DNA of 64,000 nt. Origin: Clostridia bacterium (GTDB taxonomy: Bacteria > Bacillota > Clostridia > Oscillospirales > Ruminococcaceae). The stretch is taken from NCBI GenBank assembly GCA_009929695.1, contig RZZW01000008.1:1-64000 (forward strand), read 5' to 3'. A program made the translations under genes and the position numbers. The notes under the pieces were generated by a model, which did not search any database, was not told the DNA's origin, and saw nothing but the letters and a program-made list of their open reading frames with translations. Below, in pieces: positions 44,428-53,403 of this stretch (within the stretch, counting starts at the first letter, position 1; every line of letters begins with the position of its first letter).

Positions 44428-45675
44428 ATGGCAGTTACAATCAGAAATATTAAGGTTATTTGCACTGCGCCCGAGGGGATAAACCTCGTTGTCATAAAGG
44501 TTGAGACAAGCGAGCCGGAGCTGTACGGGCTTGGCTGCGGAACCTTTGCCTACCGCCATTTAGCCGTAAAGCTTGTGGTGGTAGAGTACCTTGCGCCGCT
44601 GCTTATAGGCCGCGACGTTTCAGCCATTGAGGATATTTGGCAGCTTATGCACCAAAACGGATATTGGCGCAACGGACCTATCGAAAACAACGCTATATCG
44701 GGCGTTGACATGGCGCTGTGGGACATCAAGGGCAAAATGGCAAAGATGCCTGTGTATCAGCTTTTCGGCGGCAAATGCCGCGAGGGTGTGCCTGTATACC
44801 GTCACGCCGATGGCAGAGACATCGAGGAGCTGTGCGAGAATATTCAAAAATATCGCGATATCGGCATAACGACTATCCGCTGCCAGTGCGGCGGCTACGG
44901 CGGCGAGGGCTATGGCAAAACGCCAAGCACAGCGCCAAACGGAGCAGCTGACGGCGTGTATCTTGACGGCGAAAGTTATATACGCGACACCGTAAAGCTG
45001 TTTGAGAGGATAAGAGCGCGACTTGGCGACGAGATAAACCTTGTTCACGATGTGCACGAGCGCATTGCGCCGCCGCAGGCTATACGCCTTGCAAAAGCGC
45101 TTGAGCCGTATAATCTGTTTTTCCTTGAAGACCCTGTGAGCCTAGAGCAGACAGCGTGGCTTAAACAGCTTCGCGAGCAAAGCTCTATACCTATAGCGCA
45201 GGGCGAGCTGTTTAATAACCCAAGCGAGTGGAAACAGCTCATCACAGAGCATTTGATAGATTATATCAGGGTGCACCTCTCGCAGATAGGCGGCATTACA
45301 CCCGCGCGCAAGCTGCAAATATTTGCCGAGCAATTCGGCGTTCGCACAGCATGGCACGGGCCGGGCGATATGTCGCCGCTTGCGCACGCGGCAAATATCC
45401 ACATTGATTTAGCCGCGCCAAATTTCGGCGTACAGGAATGGTCAGGCATAGAGCCGCCTAATTTCGTCATTCAAAAGCTTAAAGACCAACGCGGCGCGCT
45501 GCTTGAAGTATTCAACGGCTTGCCCGAATATAGGGACGGCTACGTTTACGCAAACGATAAGGCGGGGCTTGGCGTTGACATCGACGAAAAAGCCGCGGCG
45601 AAATATCCGTGCGAAAATACAGTTACAACATGGACGCAGACAAGAAGAAGAGACGGAGCGCTTCAAACTCCGTAA
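44428..45675 (+). CDS. ManD/RspA-like enolase-superfamily acid-sugar dehydratase
   Basis: A 415-residue enolase-superfamily protein of the D-mannonate dehydratase (ManD/RspA) type. N-terminal capping domain with LLIGRDVSAIEDIWQLMHQN and the conserved tract VDMALWDIKGK; barrel motifs NLVHDVHERIAP (metal Asp and catalytic His), FFLEDPVSLEQ (metal Glu), AQGELFNNPSEWKQL (third Glu), and WHGPGDMSPLAHAA (His). The C-terminus GLGVDIDEKAAAKYPCEN fits the ManD group. It should dehydrate mannonate, gluconate or a related acid to a 2-keto-3-deoxy acid. Confidence 0.9.
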   Translation: MAVTIRNIKVICTAPEGINLVVIKVETSEPELYGLGCGTFAYRHLAVKLVVVEYLAPLLIGRDVSAIEDIWQLMHQNGYWRNGPIENNAISGVDMALWDIKGKMAKMPVYQLFGGKCREGVPVYRHADGRDIEELCENIQKYRDIGITTIRCQCGGYGGEGYGKTPSTAPNGAADGVYLDGESYIRDTVKLFERIRARLGDEINLVHDVHERIAPPQAIRLAKALEPYNLFFLEDPVSLEQTAWLKQLREQSSIPIAQGELFNNPSEWKQLITEHLIDYIRVHLSQIGGITPARKLQIFAEQFGVRTAWHGPGDMSPLAHAANIHIDLAAPNFGVQEWSGIEPPNFVIQKLKDQRGALLEVFNGLPEYRDGYVYANDKAGLGVDIDEKAAAKYPCENTVTTWTQTRRRDGALQTP

Positions 45676-45706
45676 TCAAACAATATTAAGAAAGAGGGAT
45701 ATTATC

Positions 45707-46483
45707 ATGGCATATGATTATAAAAAGCAATTTAGCGTAGAGGGCAAAAAATGCATAGTCACAGGCGGCGCACAGGGCTTGTCGCGCGGCATGGCGGAGG
45801 GCTTGCTTGAAAACGGCGCAGAGGTAGTGCTTATGGATTTGCAGGCGGAAAAGCTGCAAGCCGTCGTCGATGAATACAACAAAATGGGCTACAAAGCGTA
45901 TGGCGTTGCGGGCGACCTTTCAAAAAAACCGGAAATTGACCGCATGTTTGACGAGGCAATGGAAAAGCTTGGCGGAACGCTCGACGTTATGATTCCGGCA
46001 GCGGGCATTCAGCGCCGCTACGAGCCGTGGGAGTTCCCCGAGGACGCGTGGAGACTTGTTATTGACGTCGATTTAAACCACGTTTGGTTCATGTGCCAAA
46101 AGGCAATTCAGGTCATGAAGGACAAGGAAAATATCGGCAAAATCATCAACGTAGCCTCGATGAACGCATATTTCGGCGGCACAACCGTCCCCGCATATTC
46201 AGCCGCAAAGGGCGCTGTTGCGCAGCTTACAAAAAGCATCGCGTCCGACTGTGCCGACCACAGCATTTGCTGCAACGCAATTGCACCGGGATACATGGAC
46301 ACCGAAATGTGCGCCAACATGACACAGCAGCGCAAGGACGAGTGCACCGCAAGAATCCCCGCTGCACGCTGGGGATTACCCGACGACATGAAAGGCCCCA
46401 TAATCTTCCTCGCGTCATCTGCAAGCGACTATTTAAACGGCGCGGTAATTCCTGTTGACGGCGGGTTCTTAGTCAAATCATAA
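45707..46483 (+). CDS. SDR oxidoreductase, KduD/gluconate dehydrogenase-like
   Basis: A 258-residue SDR. ATG 45707 with AGAGGG upstream is the right start; the open frame reaches back to 45503 within the previous gene. The cofactor motif is TGGAQGLS (19-26), where the last Gly of TGxxxGxG is Ser, and the usual NNAG is PAAG; the catalytic Tyr/Lys are in AYSAAKGAV and the Ser in NVASMN. C-terminal GAVIPVDGGFLVKS is normal. The nearest known groups are KduD and gluconate 5-dehydrogenase. Substrate presumably a sugar acid of the same operon. Confidence 0.85.
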   Translation: MAYDYKKQFSVEGKKCIVTGGAQGLSRGMAEGLLENGAEVVLMDLQAEKLQAVVDEYNKMGYKAYGVAGDLSKKPEIDRMFDEAMEKLGGTLDVMIPAAGIQRRYEPWEFPEDAWRLVIDVDLNHVWFMCQKAIQVMKDKENIGKIINVASMNAYFGGTTVPAYSAAKGAVAQLTKSIASDCADHSICCNAIAPGYMDTEMCANMTQQRKDECTARIPAARWGLPDDMKGPIIFLASSASDYLNGAVIPVDGGFLVKS

Positions 46484-46512
46484 ATGTAAAAAGGGAATGG
46501 GCAAAAGCGATT

Positions 46513-48258
46513 ATGAAAGAATTAAACAGCCAAAAAATCCGTAAATTAGCGCCTGAAATTGACCCTCTGAGGCTCGGCGCAGGCTGGAAAAAAGAGGATT
46601 TGTCTAAGCCGCAGATAATCATTGAAAGCACCTTTGGCGACAGCCACCCCGGCAGCGGACACCTCGACAAGCTTGTTGAAGCTGTGAGAAAGGGCGTTTA
46701 CGACGCAGGCGGATATGGCGCGAGATATTTCTGCACAGACATATGTGACGGCGAAAGTCAGGGCACAGACGGCATAAATTTCAGCCTTGCAAGCAGAGAA
46801 ATGATTGCGAATATGATAGAAATTCACGCAAACGCAACTCCGTTTGACGGCGGAGTGTTTATTTCAAGCTGCGACAAGGGAATGCCCGCAAACCTTATGG
46901 GCTTGGCGAGGGTGAATATTCCGTCTGTTGTCATGACGGGCGGCACAATGAGCGCAGGGCCTGACCTTTTAACGCTTGAACAGCTTGGCATGTACAGCGC
47001 ACAGTATGAGCGCGGCGAAATAGGCGCGGATAAACTCGACTGGGCAAAGAGCAACGCCTGCCCAAGCTGCGGCGCGTGCAGCTTTATCGGCACGGCAAGC
47101 ACTATGCAGATTATGGCTGAAACGCTCGGTCTATCACTTCCCGGCAGCGCTTTGCTGCCCGCCACAAGCCCCGATTTGCTCGACTACGCGTATAAAGCGG
47201 GTGTGCAATCAGTCAAGCTTGCGCTTTTGGGCTTAAAGCCGAGCGATATCGTCACCGAAAAAAGCTTTGAAAACGCGATATACGTCCACGCGGCGATATC
47301 AGGCAGCACAAACTGCCTGCTTCATCTGCCCGCAATAGCGCACGAATACGGCATAGAAATCACAGGTGACACATTTGACCGCATACATAAAAACGCGAGA
47401 TATTTGCTTGACATAAGACCGTCAGGCAAGTGGCCGGCTGAGTTTTTCTACTACGCAGGCGGCGTGCCGGCGATTATGGAGGAGATAAAACAGCATCTTC
47501 ATCTCGACGTAATGACGGTCACAGGCAAAACGCTCGTCGAAAACCTTGACGAGCTTAAAGTAAACGGCTTTTATGAGCGCTGCGAAAAATGGCTGCAAAA
47601 AGCAAACGAAAAATACGGCTTATCGCTCACACGCGAGGACATTATAAGAAAATACGACAACTCCATAGGCGTAAACGGCAGCATTGCGGTTTTAAAAGGC
47701 AATTTAGCCCCCGAGGGCGCTGTGATAAAGCACACGGCGTGCCCTAAGGAAATGTTTAAAGCCACCTTATATGCCCGCCCGTTTGACAGCGAGGAGGAGT
47801 GCCTTGACGCCGTCTTGCATCATAGGGTGAATAAGGGCGACGCTGTGTTTATTCGCTACGAGGGGCCAAAAGCGAGCGGAATGCCCGAGATGTTCTACAC
47901 CTCAGAGGCGATAAGCTCTGACCCCGAGCTTGGCAAAACAATCGCGCTCATCACCGACGGCCGCTTCTCCGGCGCATCAACAGGCCCCGTGATAGGTCAT
48001 TGCAGCCCCGAAGCGCAAAGCGGCGGTCCGATAGCACTCGTTGAAGAAGGCGATTTAATCCAAATTGACATCGATCAAAGAATACTCGCAATTGTCGGCG
48101 TAAAAGGCGAAAGCAAAACGCAGAACGAGATAGCTGCCATCCTCAAACAAAGGCGCGAGCACTGGCAGCCCAAAGAAAGCCGCTACAAATCCGGCGTCCT
48201 GGGCGTTTTCGCCAAACTAGCCACAAGCCCCATGAAGGGCGCATATCTTAGCTTATAG
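46513..48258 (+). CDS. IlvD/EDD-family acid-sugar dehydratase
   Basis: A 581-residue Fe-S dehydratase of the IlvD/EDD family. Cluster ligands: Cys120 in SSCDKGMPAN with the carbamylated-type Lys122, and Cys189 in CPSCGACSFIGTAST. The third ligand, usually in a P-C-N motif, is absent from GDSHPGSGHL (42-51); Cys74/Cys78 in FCTDICDG may serve instead, as in the YagF/YjhG-like xylonate dehydratase branch that shares GDSHPGS. Together with the ManD-like enzyme it gives the operon two dehydratases of different superfamilies. Most likely substrate: a pentonate or hexonate. Confidence 0.87.
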   Translation: MKELNSQKIRKLAPEIDPLRLGAGWKKEDLSKPQIIIESTFGDSHPGSGHLDKLVEAVRKGVYDAGGYGARYFCTDICDGESQGTDGINFSLASREMIANMIEIHANATPFDGGVFISSCDKGMPANLMGLARVNIPSVVMTGGTMSAGPDLLTLEQLGMYSAQYERGEIGADKLDWAKSNACPSCGACSFIGTASTMQIMAETLGLSLPGSALLPATSPDLLDYAYKAGVQSVKLALLGLKPSDIVTEKSFENAIYVHAAISGSTNCLLHLPAIAHEYGIEITGDTFDRIHKNARYLLDIRPSGKWPAEFFYYAGGVPAIMEEIKQHLHLDVMTVTGKTLVENLDELKVNGFYERCEKWLQKANEKYGLSLTREDIIRKYDNSIGVNGSIAVLKGNLAPEGAVIKHTACPKEMFKATLYARPFDSEEECLDAVLHHRVNKGDAVFIRYEGPKASGMPEMFYTSEAISSDPELGKTIALITDGRFSGASTGPVIGHCSPEAQSGGPIALVEEGDLIQIDIDQRILAIVGVKGESKTQNEIAAILKQRREHWQPKESRYKSGVLGVFAKLATSPMKGAYLSL

Positions 48259-48272
48259 AATCAAGTCATAAC

Positions 48273-48318
48273 AAAAGGCGCTGCTATAGATGATAACACA
48301 TCTGTAGCAGCGCCTTAT
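48273..48318. terminator. Bidirectional terminator
   Basis: Stem AAGGCGCTGCTATAGATG / CATCTGTAGCAGCGCCTT with loop ATAACA, A-rich before and T-rich after, between the convergent dehydratase and VOC genes; it suits both strands. Confidence 0.82.
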
Positions 48319-48325
48319 TTAGTAA

Positions 48326-48673
48326 TTATTTTTGCATAATATGTATTGCGAAGCCGCCAAACTCGCCTTCTAGGTAGACGTTTTTAATTGCGCCTGCGTC
48401 GGTGTAGGCGGCGGTATCCATGTTGAAGGAGAAGCCTTTTTCTTTAAGCTCTTCCATTGCTGCGGCTAAGTCGGGCGTGCGCATGGCTATGTGGCCGTTT
48501 GCGCCGAGGAAGGGGGCTTTCATGCATTCAAAATATGCTCCGCCGAACTCTGATTTTTGTCCGTGGCGCGGCTCAAGATTGAACATCATGCTTAAAAGCT
48601 GCGCAAGCTTTTCGGCTTCCTCTGCGTTTTGGGTGTTGATGCCGATGTGCTCAAGCTCAAATTTATTTGTCAT
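48326..48673 (-). CDS. VOC/glyoxalase-superfamily protein
   Basis: A 115-residue single VOC module: EHIGINTQNAEEAEKL at the start with the first metal-site His, GHIAMRTPDLAAAMEELKEK in the middle with a second His and ending FGGFAIHIMQK. Enzymes of this fold are metal-dependent lyases, isomerases or dioxygenases. It is the last gene of the four-carbon acid-sugar operon; a KDG-like lyase or epimerase accessory role is possible. Confidence 0.8.
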   Translation of the reverse strand: MTNKFELEHIGINTQNAEEAEKLAQLLSMMFNLEPRHGQKSEFGGAYFECMKAPFLGANGHIAMRTPDLAAAMEELKEKGFSFNMDTAAYTDAGAIKNVYLEGEFGGFAIHIMQK

Positions 48674-48703
48674 AATAATCTCCTTTTTAAATTACGTCTC
48701 ACA

Positions 48704-49978
48704 TTACATCGGGAACAGCAGAACTGCGCCGCAGGTGAGGGCGAGCAGGCGAATGAAGTACATCGGAATTGTGAATTTCCAAAATTCCTTTATATTGTAA
48801 TTGCCCGCGCCCATAATCATGGCGGGCATGCCGTCGATTGGCAGGAAGTGTCCGCACCAGCCGGAAATTACGATTGCGGTGGCCGCGGCTGTTGGGTCAA
48901 GCCCGAGGTTTACACACGTTGCGATTGCAAGCGGCGCAAAGACGTACACCGTGCCGATTGTCGAGCCTGTGAGCGTTGCGAGCACGCTTGTGAGAATGCA
49001 GAAAGCGAAGATAAGTACAAACGGATTGATGCTTGTGCCGAGCATACCTGCGACCTGCTCGCCGACAAGGTTTGTAAGCCCTGTGCTGCCGAGCGCGTCC
49101 GCTACGCCGATGACACCGGCGGACATGAGAATGATAGGTGCGCTGATGGCGTCGCGGATCTCTTTAAAGTCCATAACGCCGAGGATGAGCAGCGCCGCAA
49201 CGGCAAGGCCTGTGATGGCGTAGCCCGCGTCACCGATTTTGCTCTGTAAAATCATGCCCACGACGGCTGCCGCGAAGATGATGTAGGTGGCTGTCTCTTT
49301 CCATTTGGGCATTGCGGGGGCTGTTTCCTGTGTCTCGACCTCCTCTGTCGCCTCGGCGATTGGGTGGTCGGGCAGGGTTTTGTAGGCGATTAAGCACCAT
49401 ACAAGGAAGCCGAGCGAGAGAACGAGGTTGACGATTGAGAATTTGACAAGCGAGACGTTTGTCATAACGCCCGCGCTTTGCAAAACGGCGATTACGATGC
49501 CGTACTGAAGCGCGACGTTAAACGGACACAAGGGGTGGTTTGCCGCAAAGCCCGCAGGCATAAGCACTCTTGACGGAGGCAGCTGCTTGCTGTACGGAAG
49601 CGTTGAAAGCAGGCCGATTACAAGCACGTAGTATGCTGTTGAGCCTGTGCCGAAAAGGCTGCAACCGAGCATGACGACAAGAATCATCAGCACGTAGGCC
49701 ACAAACCCGCCCTTGTTTGCCATGTTGAACATAGCGCCTTTAAATTTTGTGATAAAGCTTGTTTTTTGCAGCGCGGCAATGATTGCCATAAACGATGCAA
49801 GCATGATGATTGTGGAGTTTGAAAAGCCCGCGAATGCGGATTTTAAATCTGCCACGCCGAAAACTACAAGCAGCAAGCATGCGAGCAGAGGCGGCGCACC
49901 AAAGGGGAGCTTGTCAATCATGATGAGTATAATCATGAGGACGGTGATCGCAAGAGCAATAATCATGGGAATTGTCAT
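48704..49978 (-). CDS. SLC13/DASS-type anion transporter
   Basis: A 424-residue ion-transporter-superfamily protein with about eleven helices and two inverted halves: FSNSTIIMLASFMAIIAAL early and LTGSTIGTVYVFAPLAIA plus SGWCGHFLPIDGMPAMIMG late, the helical-hairpin motifs of SLC13-like permeases. Within the operon of a four-carbon acid kinase it probably imports threonate or erythronate. No signal of degeneration. Confidence 0.82.
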   Translation of the reverse strand: MTIPMIIALAITVLMIILIMIDKLPFGAPPLLACLLLVVFGVADLKSAFAGFSNSTIIMLASFMAIIAALQKTSFITKFKGAMFNMANKGGFVAYVLMILVVMLGCSLFGTGSTAYYVLVIGLLSTLPYSKQLPPSRVLMPAGFAANHPLCPFNVALQYGIVIAVLQSAGVMTNVSLVKFSIVNLVLSLGFLVWCLIAYKTLPDHPIAEATEEVETQETAPAMPKWKETATYIIFAAAVVGMILQSKIGDAGYAITGLAVAALLILGVMDFKEIRDAISAPIILMSAGVIGVADALGSTGLTNLVGEQVAGMLGTSINPFVLIFAFCILTSVLATLTGSTIGTVYVFAPLAIATCVNLGLDPTAAATAIVISGWCGHFLPIDGMPAMIMGAGNYNIKEFWKFTIPMYFIRLLALTCGAVLLFPM

Positions 49979-50007
49979 TTTTGTTTCCTCCTTTAATATT
50001 TAGAAGC

Positions 50008-51072
50008 TTAACTTCTACCGGTCATTTTTATAGCGTAATAAATTGCATTCACAAGGCTTAACTCGTTGCTTGTGCCTTTGCCGGCTAGAGCGAAGCCTGT
50101 GCCGTGGTCTACGCTTGTGCGGATAATTGGCAGGCCGAGCGTGACGTTTACGCCCTCGACGGCTTTCCACGCCTGTTTGTCGCGGTCGTACACAAATCCG
50201 ACTGTTTTTAGCGGGATATGGCCTTGGTCGTGATACATGCAAACTACTATATCATACCACCCGCCGAGCGCTTCTGAAAACACGCTGTCGGGCGGAATTG
50301 GCCCCAGTGCATTTATGCCCTCGGCTTTGGCGGATTCAATCGCTGGGCATATCTCCTCGATTTCCTCTGTGCCGAAAAGTCCGTTTTCGCCACAGTGCGG
50401 GTTGAGCCCCGCGACGGCGATTTTCGGGTTTTCGATGCCCATATCCTTGCACGCCTTGTCTGCGATCTCAATGACCTCAAGCACGCGCGCCTTTTTCACT
50501 CTGTCGCATGCCTCGCGCAGGGATACGTGCGTTGAAACGTGCACGACGCGCAAGTCGTGGTGAGCGAGCATCATTGTGTATTTTTTTGTGTTTGTGTATG
50601 TCGCGTATATTTCTGTGTGGCCGTCAAAATGCGTGTGGCCATCCGAATTTTTGCCTTTATAAAATTCAAGCGCCTTGTTCATGGCTTCTTTATTCAGCGA
50701 GTTAGTGCATGTCGCGTCAACCTCGCCGGACATCGCAAGCTCAATGACCTTTTTAACACACTGAAACGCCGCGTTGCCGCCCTCGATGCTCACCTTGCCA
50801 ATAGGAAAGGCGGCGACGTCGGGAATAAGCTCAAGGTGAAGAACGTCGATTGTTCCGGCTGTGAAAAGCGCGTCTTGGATCTTTTCACAGCGGTGAATTT
50901 TCATAGCTGTGTCGCCGACAAAGCGCAGGGCTTGCTCTAGCATTTTTGCGTCGCCGACTACGATTGGCCGGCAGCGGTCATATATATCGGCGTGGGCGAG
51001 CGCCTTTACTGTGATTTCGGGGCCGTTGCCCGCGGGGTCACCCATTGTTATGCCGATTATGGGTTTATTCAT
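50008..51072 (-). CDS. pdxA2: PdxA2-like four-carbon acid 4-phosphate dehydrogenase
   Basis: A 354-residue PdxA-family metal-dependent oxidative decarboxylase. Motifs: GITMGDPAGNGPEI (7-20), GHTHFDGHTEIYATYTN with the first metal His, VVHVSTHVSLREAC with the second, and MYHDQGHIPLKTVGF with the third. PdxA itself serves vitamin B6 synthesis; the PdxA2 branch oxidises D-threonate 4-phosphate (or erythronate 4-phosphate) to DHAP and CO2 and is paired with a DUF1537 kinase, as here. It is 13 bp after the DapA-like gene. Confidence 0.9.
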   Translation of the reverse strand: MNKPIIGITMGDPAGNGPEITVKALAHADIYDRCRPIVVGDAKMLEQALRFVGDTAMKIHRCEKIQDALFTAGTIDVLHLELIPDVAAFPIGKVSIEGGNAAFQCVKKVIELAMSGEVDATCTNSLNKEAMNKALEFYKGKNSDGHTHFDGHTEIYATYTNTKKYTMMLAHHDLRVVHVSTHVSLREACDRVKKARVLEVIEIADKACKDMGIENPKIAVAGLNPHCGENGLFGTEEIEEICPAIESAKAEGINALGPIPPDSVFSEALGGWYDIVVCMYHDQGHIPLKTVGFVYDRDKQAWKAVEGVNVTLGLPIIRTSVDHGTGFALAGKGTSNELSLVNAIYYAIKMTGRS

Positions 51073-51084
51073 TGAATATCCTCC

Positions 51085-51993
51085 TTAATTCATGCCCTTT
51101 GCCGCGTTTTCGGCGAGCACCTTTTTAAGAGCGGCAATGCCGTCCTCGGGCACTTGGTTAAACGGAGCGCGGCATTTGCCGACATTGTAGCCGAGAAGCG
51201 CGACGGCTGTTTTGACTATTGTGTTAGGGTTGCCATATTTGAAGCAGTCGCGGAAGGACTGAATTGACGCGTTTGCCGCCTTTGCCTCCTCGATTTTGCC
51301 CGCCATAAACAGGTCGTAGATAGACGCCATAACGTGCGGATAAACGTTTGCACAGCCCGCGATGCCGCCTGTGCCGCCTGCGAGAAGGTTCCAGATTATG
51401 AGCTGGTCGTTGCCCGAAAGCATTGCGAAGCTGCCGTTTTCTTTTTTCTTGCCCGCGTCGATGTAGCCGAGGATATTTGTGAAGTTGCCCGAGGAATCTT
51501 TTGCGCCGACGATGTTGTCAATCTGCGCAAGGCGTGCGACGGTTGCGGGCGCAAGCGCGTTGCCTGTGCGGGCGGGAATGTTGTAGAGCACTATCGGCAT
51601 ATCGACGGCTTCGGCGACGGCTTTGTAATGCTCGTAAAGCTCGTTTTGGCTTGCGGCGGCAAAGCTTGGGGTGATGATTGAAAGCACGTCTGCGCCGAGC
51701 GACATCGCCATTTTGCTCTGCTCGATAGTCTCTTTTGTCGAGATGCAGCCTGTGCCGGCGTATACGGGCACTCTGCCGTTGCATTCTTCAATTACGTTGC
51801 GAAGAACAAGCTCTTTTTCGGCGGCGCTTAAAATGTAGCCCTCGCCGTTTGTGCCAAAGCAGAACAGCGCGTGCACGCCTCCCTCGATTTGACGGTTTAC
51901 CTGACTGCGAAGCTCAGCTACGTTTACTGTTTCGTCCTCATTCATCGGGGTGATGATTGGCGGGATAATACCTTTGATTTCGACTGATTTCAT
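51085..51993 (-). CDS. DapA/NanA-family aldolase
   Basis: A 302-residue class I pyruvate aldolase-type protein: FGTNGEGYILSAAEKELV (carboxylate loop), catalytic Tyr in LYNIPARTGNAL, Schiff-base Lys in VGAKDSSGNF. AGGAG precedes ATG 51993. In an acid-sugar operon, splitting or making a 2-keto-3-deoxy acid is likelier than lysine biosynthesis. It could supply the aldolase step missing from the dehydratase operon next door. Confidence 0.82.
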   Translation of the reverse strand: MKSVEIKGIIPPIITPMNEDETVNVAELRSQVNRQIEGGVHALFCFGTNGEGYILSAAEKELVLRNVIEECNGRVPVYAGTGCISTKETIEQSKMAMSLGADVLSIITPSFAAASQNELYEHYKAVAEAVDMPIVLYNIPARTGNALAPATVARLAQIDNIVGAKDSSGNFTNILGYIDAGKKKENGSFAMLSGNDQLIIWNLLAGGTGGIAGCANVYPHVMASIYDLFMAGKIEEAKAANASIQSFRDCFKYGNPNTIVKTAVALLGYNVGKCRAPFNQVPEDGIAALKKVLAENAAKGMN

Positions 51994-52027
51994 GGTTGTT
52001 TCTCCTTTTGTTTATGTATTATTATTC

Positions 52028-52211
52028 GTAGGGGTCGATGCCCACATCGAGCGAGCGCCTACAATTTTTGCTATGTACAGTAGGGCGGGGGCTTGCTCCC
52101 GCCGTTGCAACTGCGTGCCGTAAGTTTCGGCGGGAGCAAGCCCCCGCCCTACGGTGAACGGTGTAAGATTGTGTGAACCTCTGCGGCGCGCCGAGTCGTC
52201 GCGCCCTACGG
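52028..52211. repeat. Composite of GTAGGG-ended palindromic repeats
   Basis: Three modules in a row: GTAGGGGTCGATGCCCACAT... to ...GCGCCTAC (52028-52062); an almost perfect hairpin GTAGGGCGGGGGCTTGCTCC / GGAGCAAGCCCCCGCCCTAC (52080-52153); and a family B half GCGCGCCGAGTCGTCGCGCC then CTACGG (52185-52211). All fill the aldolase-dehydrogenase spacer. Confidence 0.88.
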
Positions 52212-52217
52212 TGCGCT

Positions 52218-53384
52218 TTATAAAATTTCCATATAAATTTTCTTCGCGTCGTCTGCGGTGAGCGGGCGCATGTTGTTTACGAGTAGGCGCTGAACCTGCA
52301 TACCGGCGTTTACAAGGCCGTCTAAATCCTCTGCGGGCACGCCGAACTCTTTTAGGCTTGTGGGGATTTCAAGGTGCTTGACAATTCTTTCAAGGCGGGC
52401 GATTATCCACGCGCTCTTTTCCTCGACAGTCGCGCAGGCGCTTTCGTCATGGCAGCAGCGGTCATACGCGGCGGCAAGGCGCTCACGCACGGCGGTCAGC
52501 TCGCTATTAAAACGCATGACAGGCGCGAGCAAAATTGCGTTTGACACACCGTGCGCAATGTGATATTTGCCGCCGAGCGGGTAGCTTAACGCGTGCACAG
52601 CCGTTGTGCTGCTCGCGGTTATCGCAAGGCCTCCGTAGTATGCGGCAATCTGCATTTTGTTTTTCTCCGCCATTGCGTCGGGGTCGTCGCACGCTTTTTC
52701 GATGTTATTAAAAATTAGGTCAAGCCCCTCTAGGGCGTACAAATCGCTGAACGGATTTGCCTTGTTGCTTGTGTAGCACTCGATGCAGTGCGCAAGCGCG
52801 TCTACGCCTGTTGCGGCGGCGATTTTGCGCGGCAGATTTTTGATTAAACGCGCGTCGAGAATGACGTAATCGGCAATCATGTTTTCGTTTACAATGCCGA
52901 CCTTTAGCTCTTTTTCGGGCACGGCCACAATTGCGTTTGGCGTGACCTCCGCGCCTGTGCCCGCCGTTGTGGGAATGAGCACCACAGGCACGCATTTTTG
53001 AGCAATCGCGGGTGTGTCGAGCAGCTCTTTAACGCCGTAATCGTCAGTTACAAGCACGCTCGCGAGCTTTGCCGCGTCAAGCACACTGCCGCCGCCGCAG
53101 GCAACTATTAGGTCAGCACCCGACTTTTTAAACCGGTCGACAAGCTTTTGCACAGCCATATATGACGGCTCTGCGGGCAGCTCGTCGAGCACGTAATATT
53201 CGACGTTTGCGGCCTTTACGGCGGCTTCGGGCAAAGCAAAAAGTCCGCATTCCTCGATGCCTTTATCGGTGAACATAGCCACATTTTTGGCTTTTGTTGT
53301 CTTGATTATGTTCGTTATGTTATCCATTGCATTTTCGCCGCCGTAAACGGCGTGGGGCATTTTTAAATTGTAGGTTGTCAGCAT
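52218..53384 (-). CDS. Iron-containing alcohol dehydrogenase
   Basis: A 388-residue group III iron alcohol dehydrogenase. Landmarks: ACGGGSVLDAAKLAS (NAD binding), IPTTAGTGAEVTPNAIV, metal ligands in ATGVDALAHCIECY (Asp, His) and YPLGGKYHIAHGVSNAILL (two His), ending VNNMRPLTADDAKKIY. It probably oxidises or reduces a small hydroxy acid or alcohol of the pathway, such as 4-hydroxybutyrate- or lactaldehyde-like compounds; the exact substrate cannot be read. Confidence 0.88.
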   Translation of the reverse strand: MLTTYNLKMPHAVYGGENAMDNITNIIKTTKAKNVAMFTDKGIEECGLFALPEAAVKAANVEYYVLDELPAEPSYMAVQKLVDRFKKSGADLIVACGGGSVLDAAKLASVLVTDDYGVKELLDTPAIAQKCVPVVLIPTTAGTGAEVTPNAIVAVPEKELKVGIVNENMIADYVILDARLIKNLPRKIAAATGVDALAHCIECYTSNKANPFSDLYALEGLDLIFNNIEKACDDPDAMAEKNKMQIAAYYGGLAITASSTTAVHALSYPLGGKYHIAHGVSNAILLAPVMRFNSELTAVRERLAAAYDRCCHDESACATVEEKSAWIIARLERIVKHLEIPTSLKEFGVPAEDLDGLVNAGMQVQRLLVNNMRPLTADDAKKIYMEIL

Positions 53385-53403
53385 AATTTATTTATTCTCC
53401 TTT

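Noticed and set aside
45503..46483. SDR gene starting at 45503
   Set aside because: The first 68 residues lie within the dehydratase gene; AGAGGG and the SDR N-terminus support 45707.
50008..51072. PdxA for vitamin B6 biosynthesis
   Set aside because: The DUF1537 kinase and acid transporter in the same operon fit the PdxA2 catabolic branch better.
51085..51993. DapA for lysine biosynthesis
   Set aside because: No lysine genes nearby; the operon is a sugar-acid pathway.
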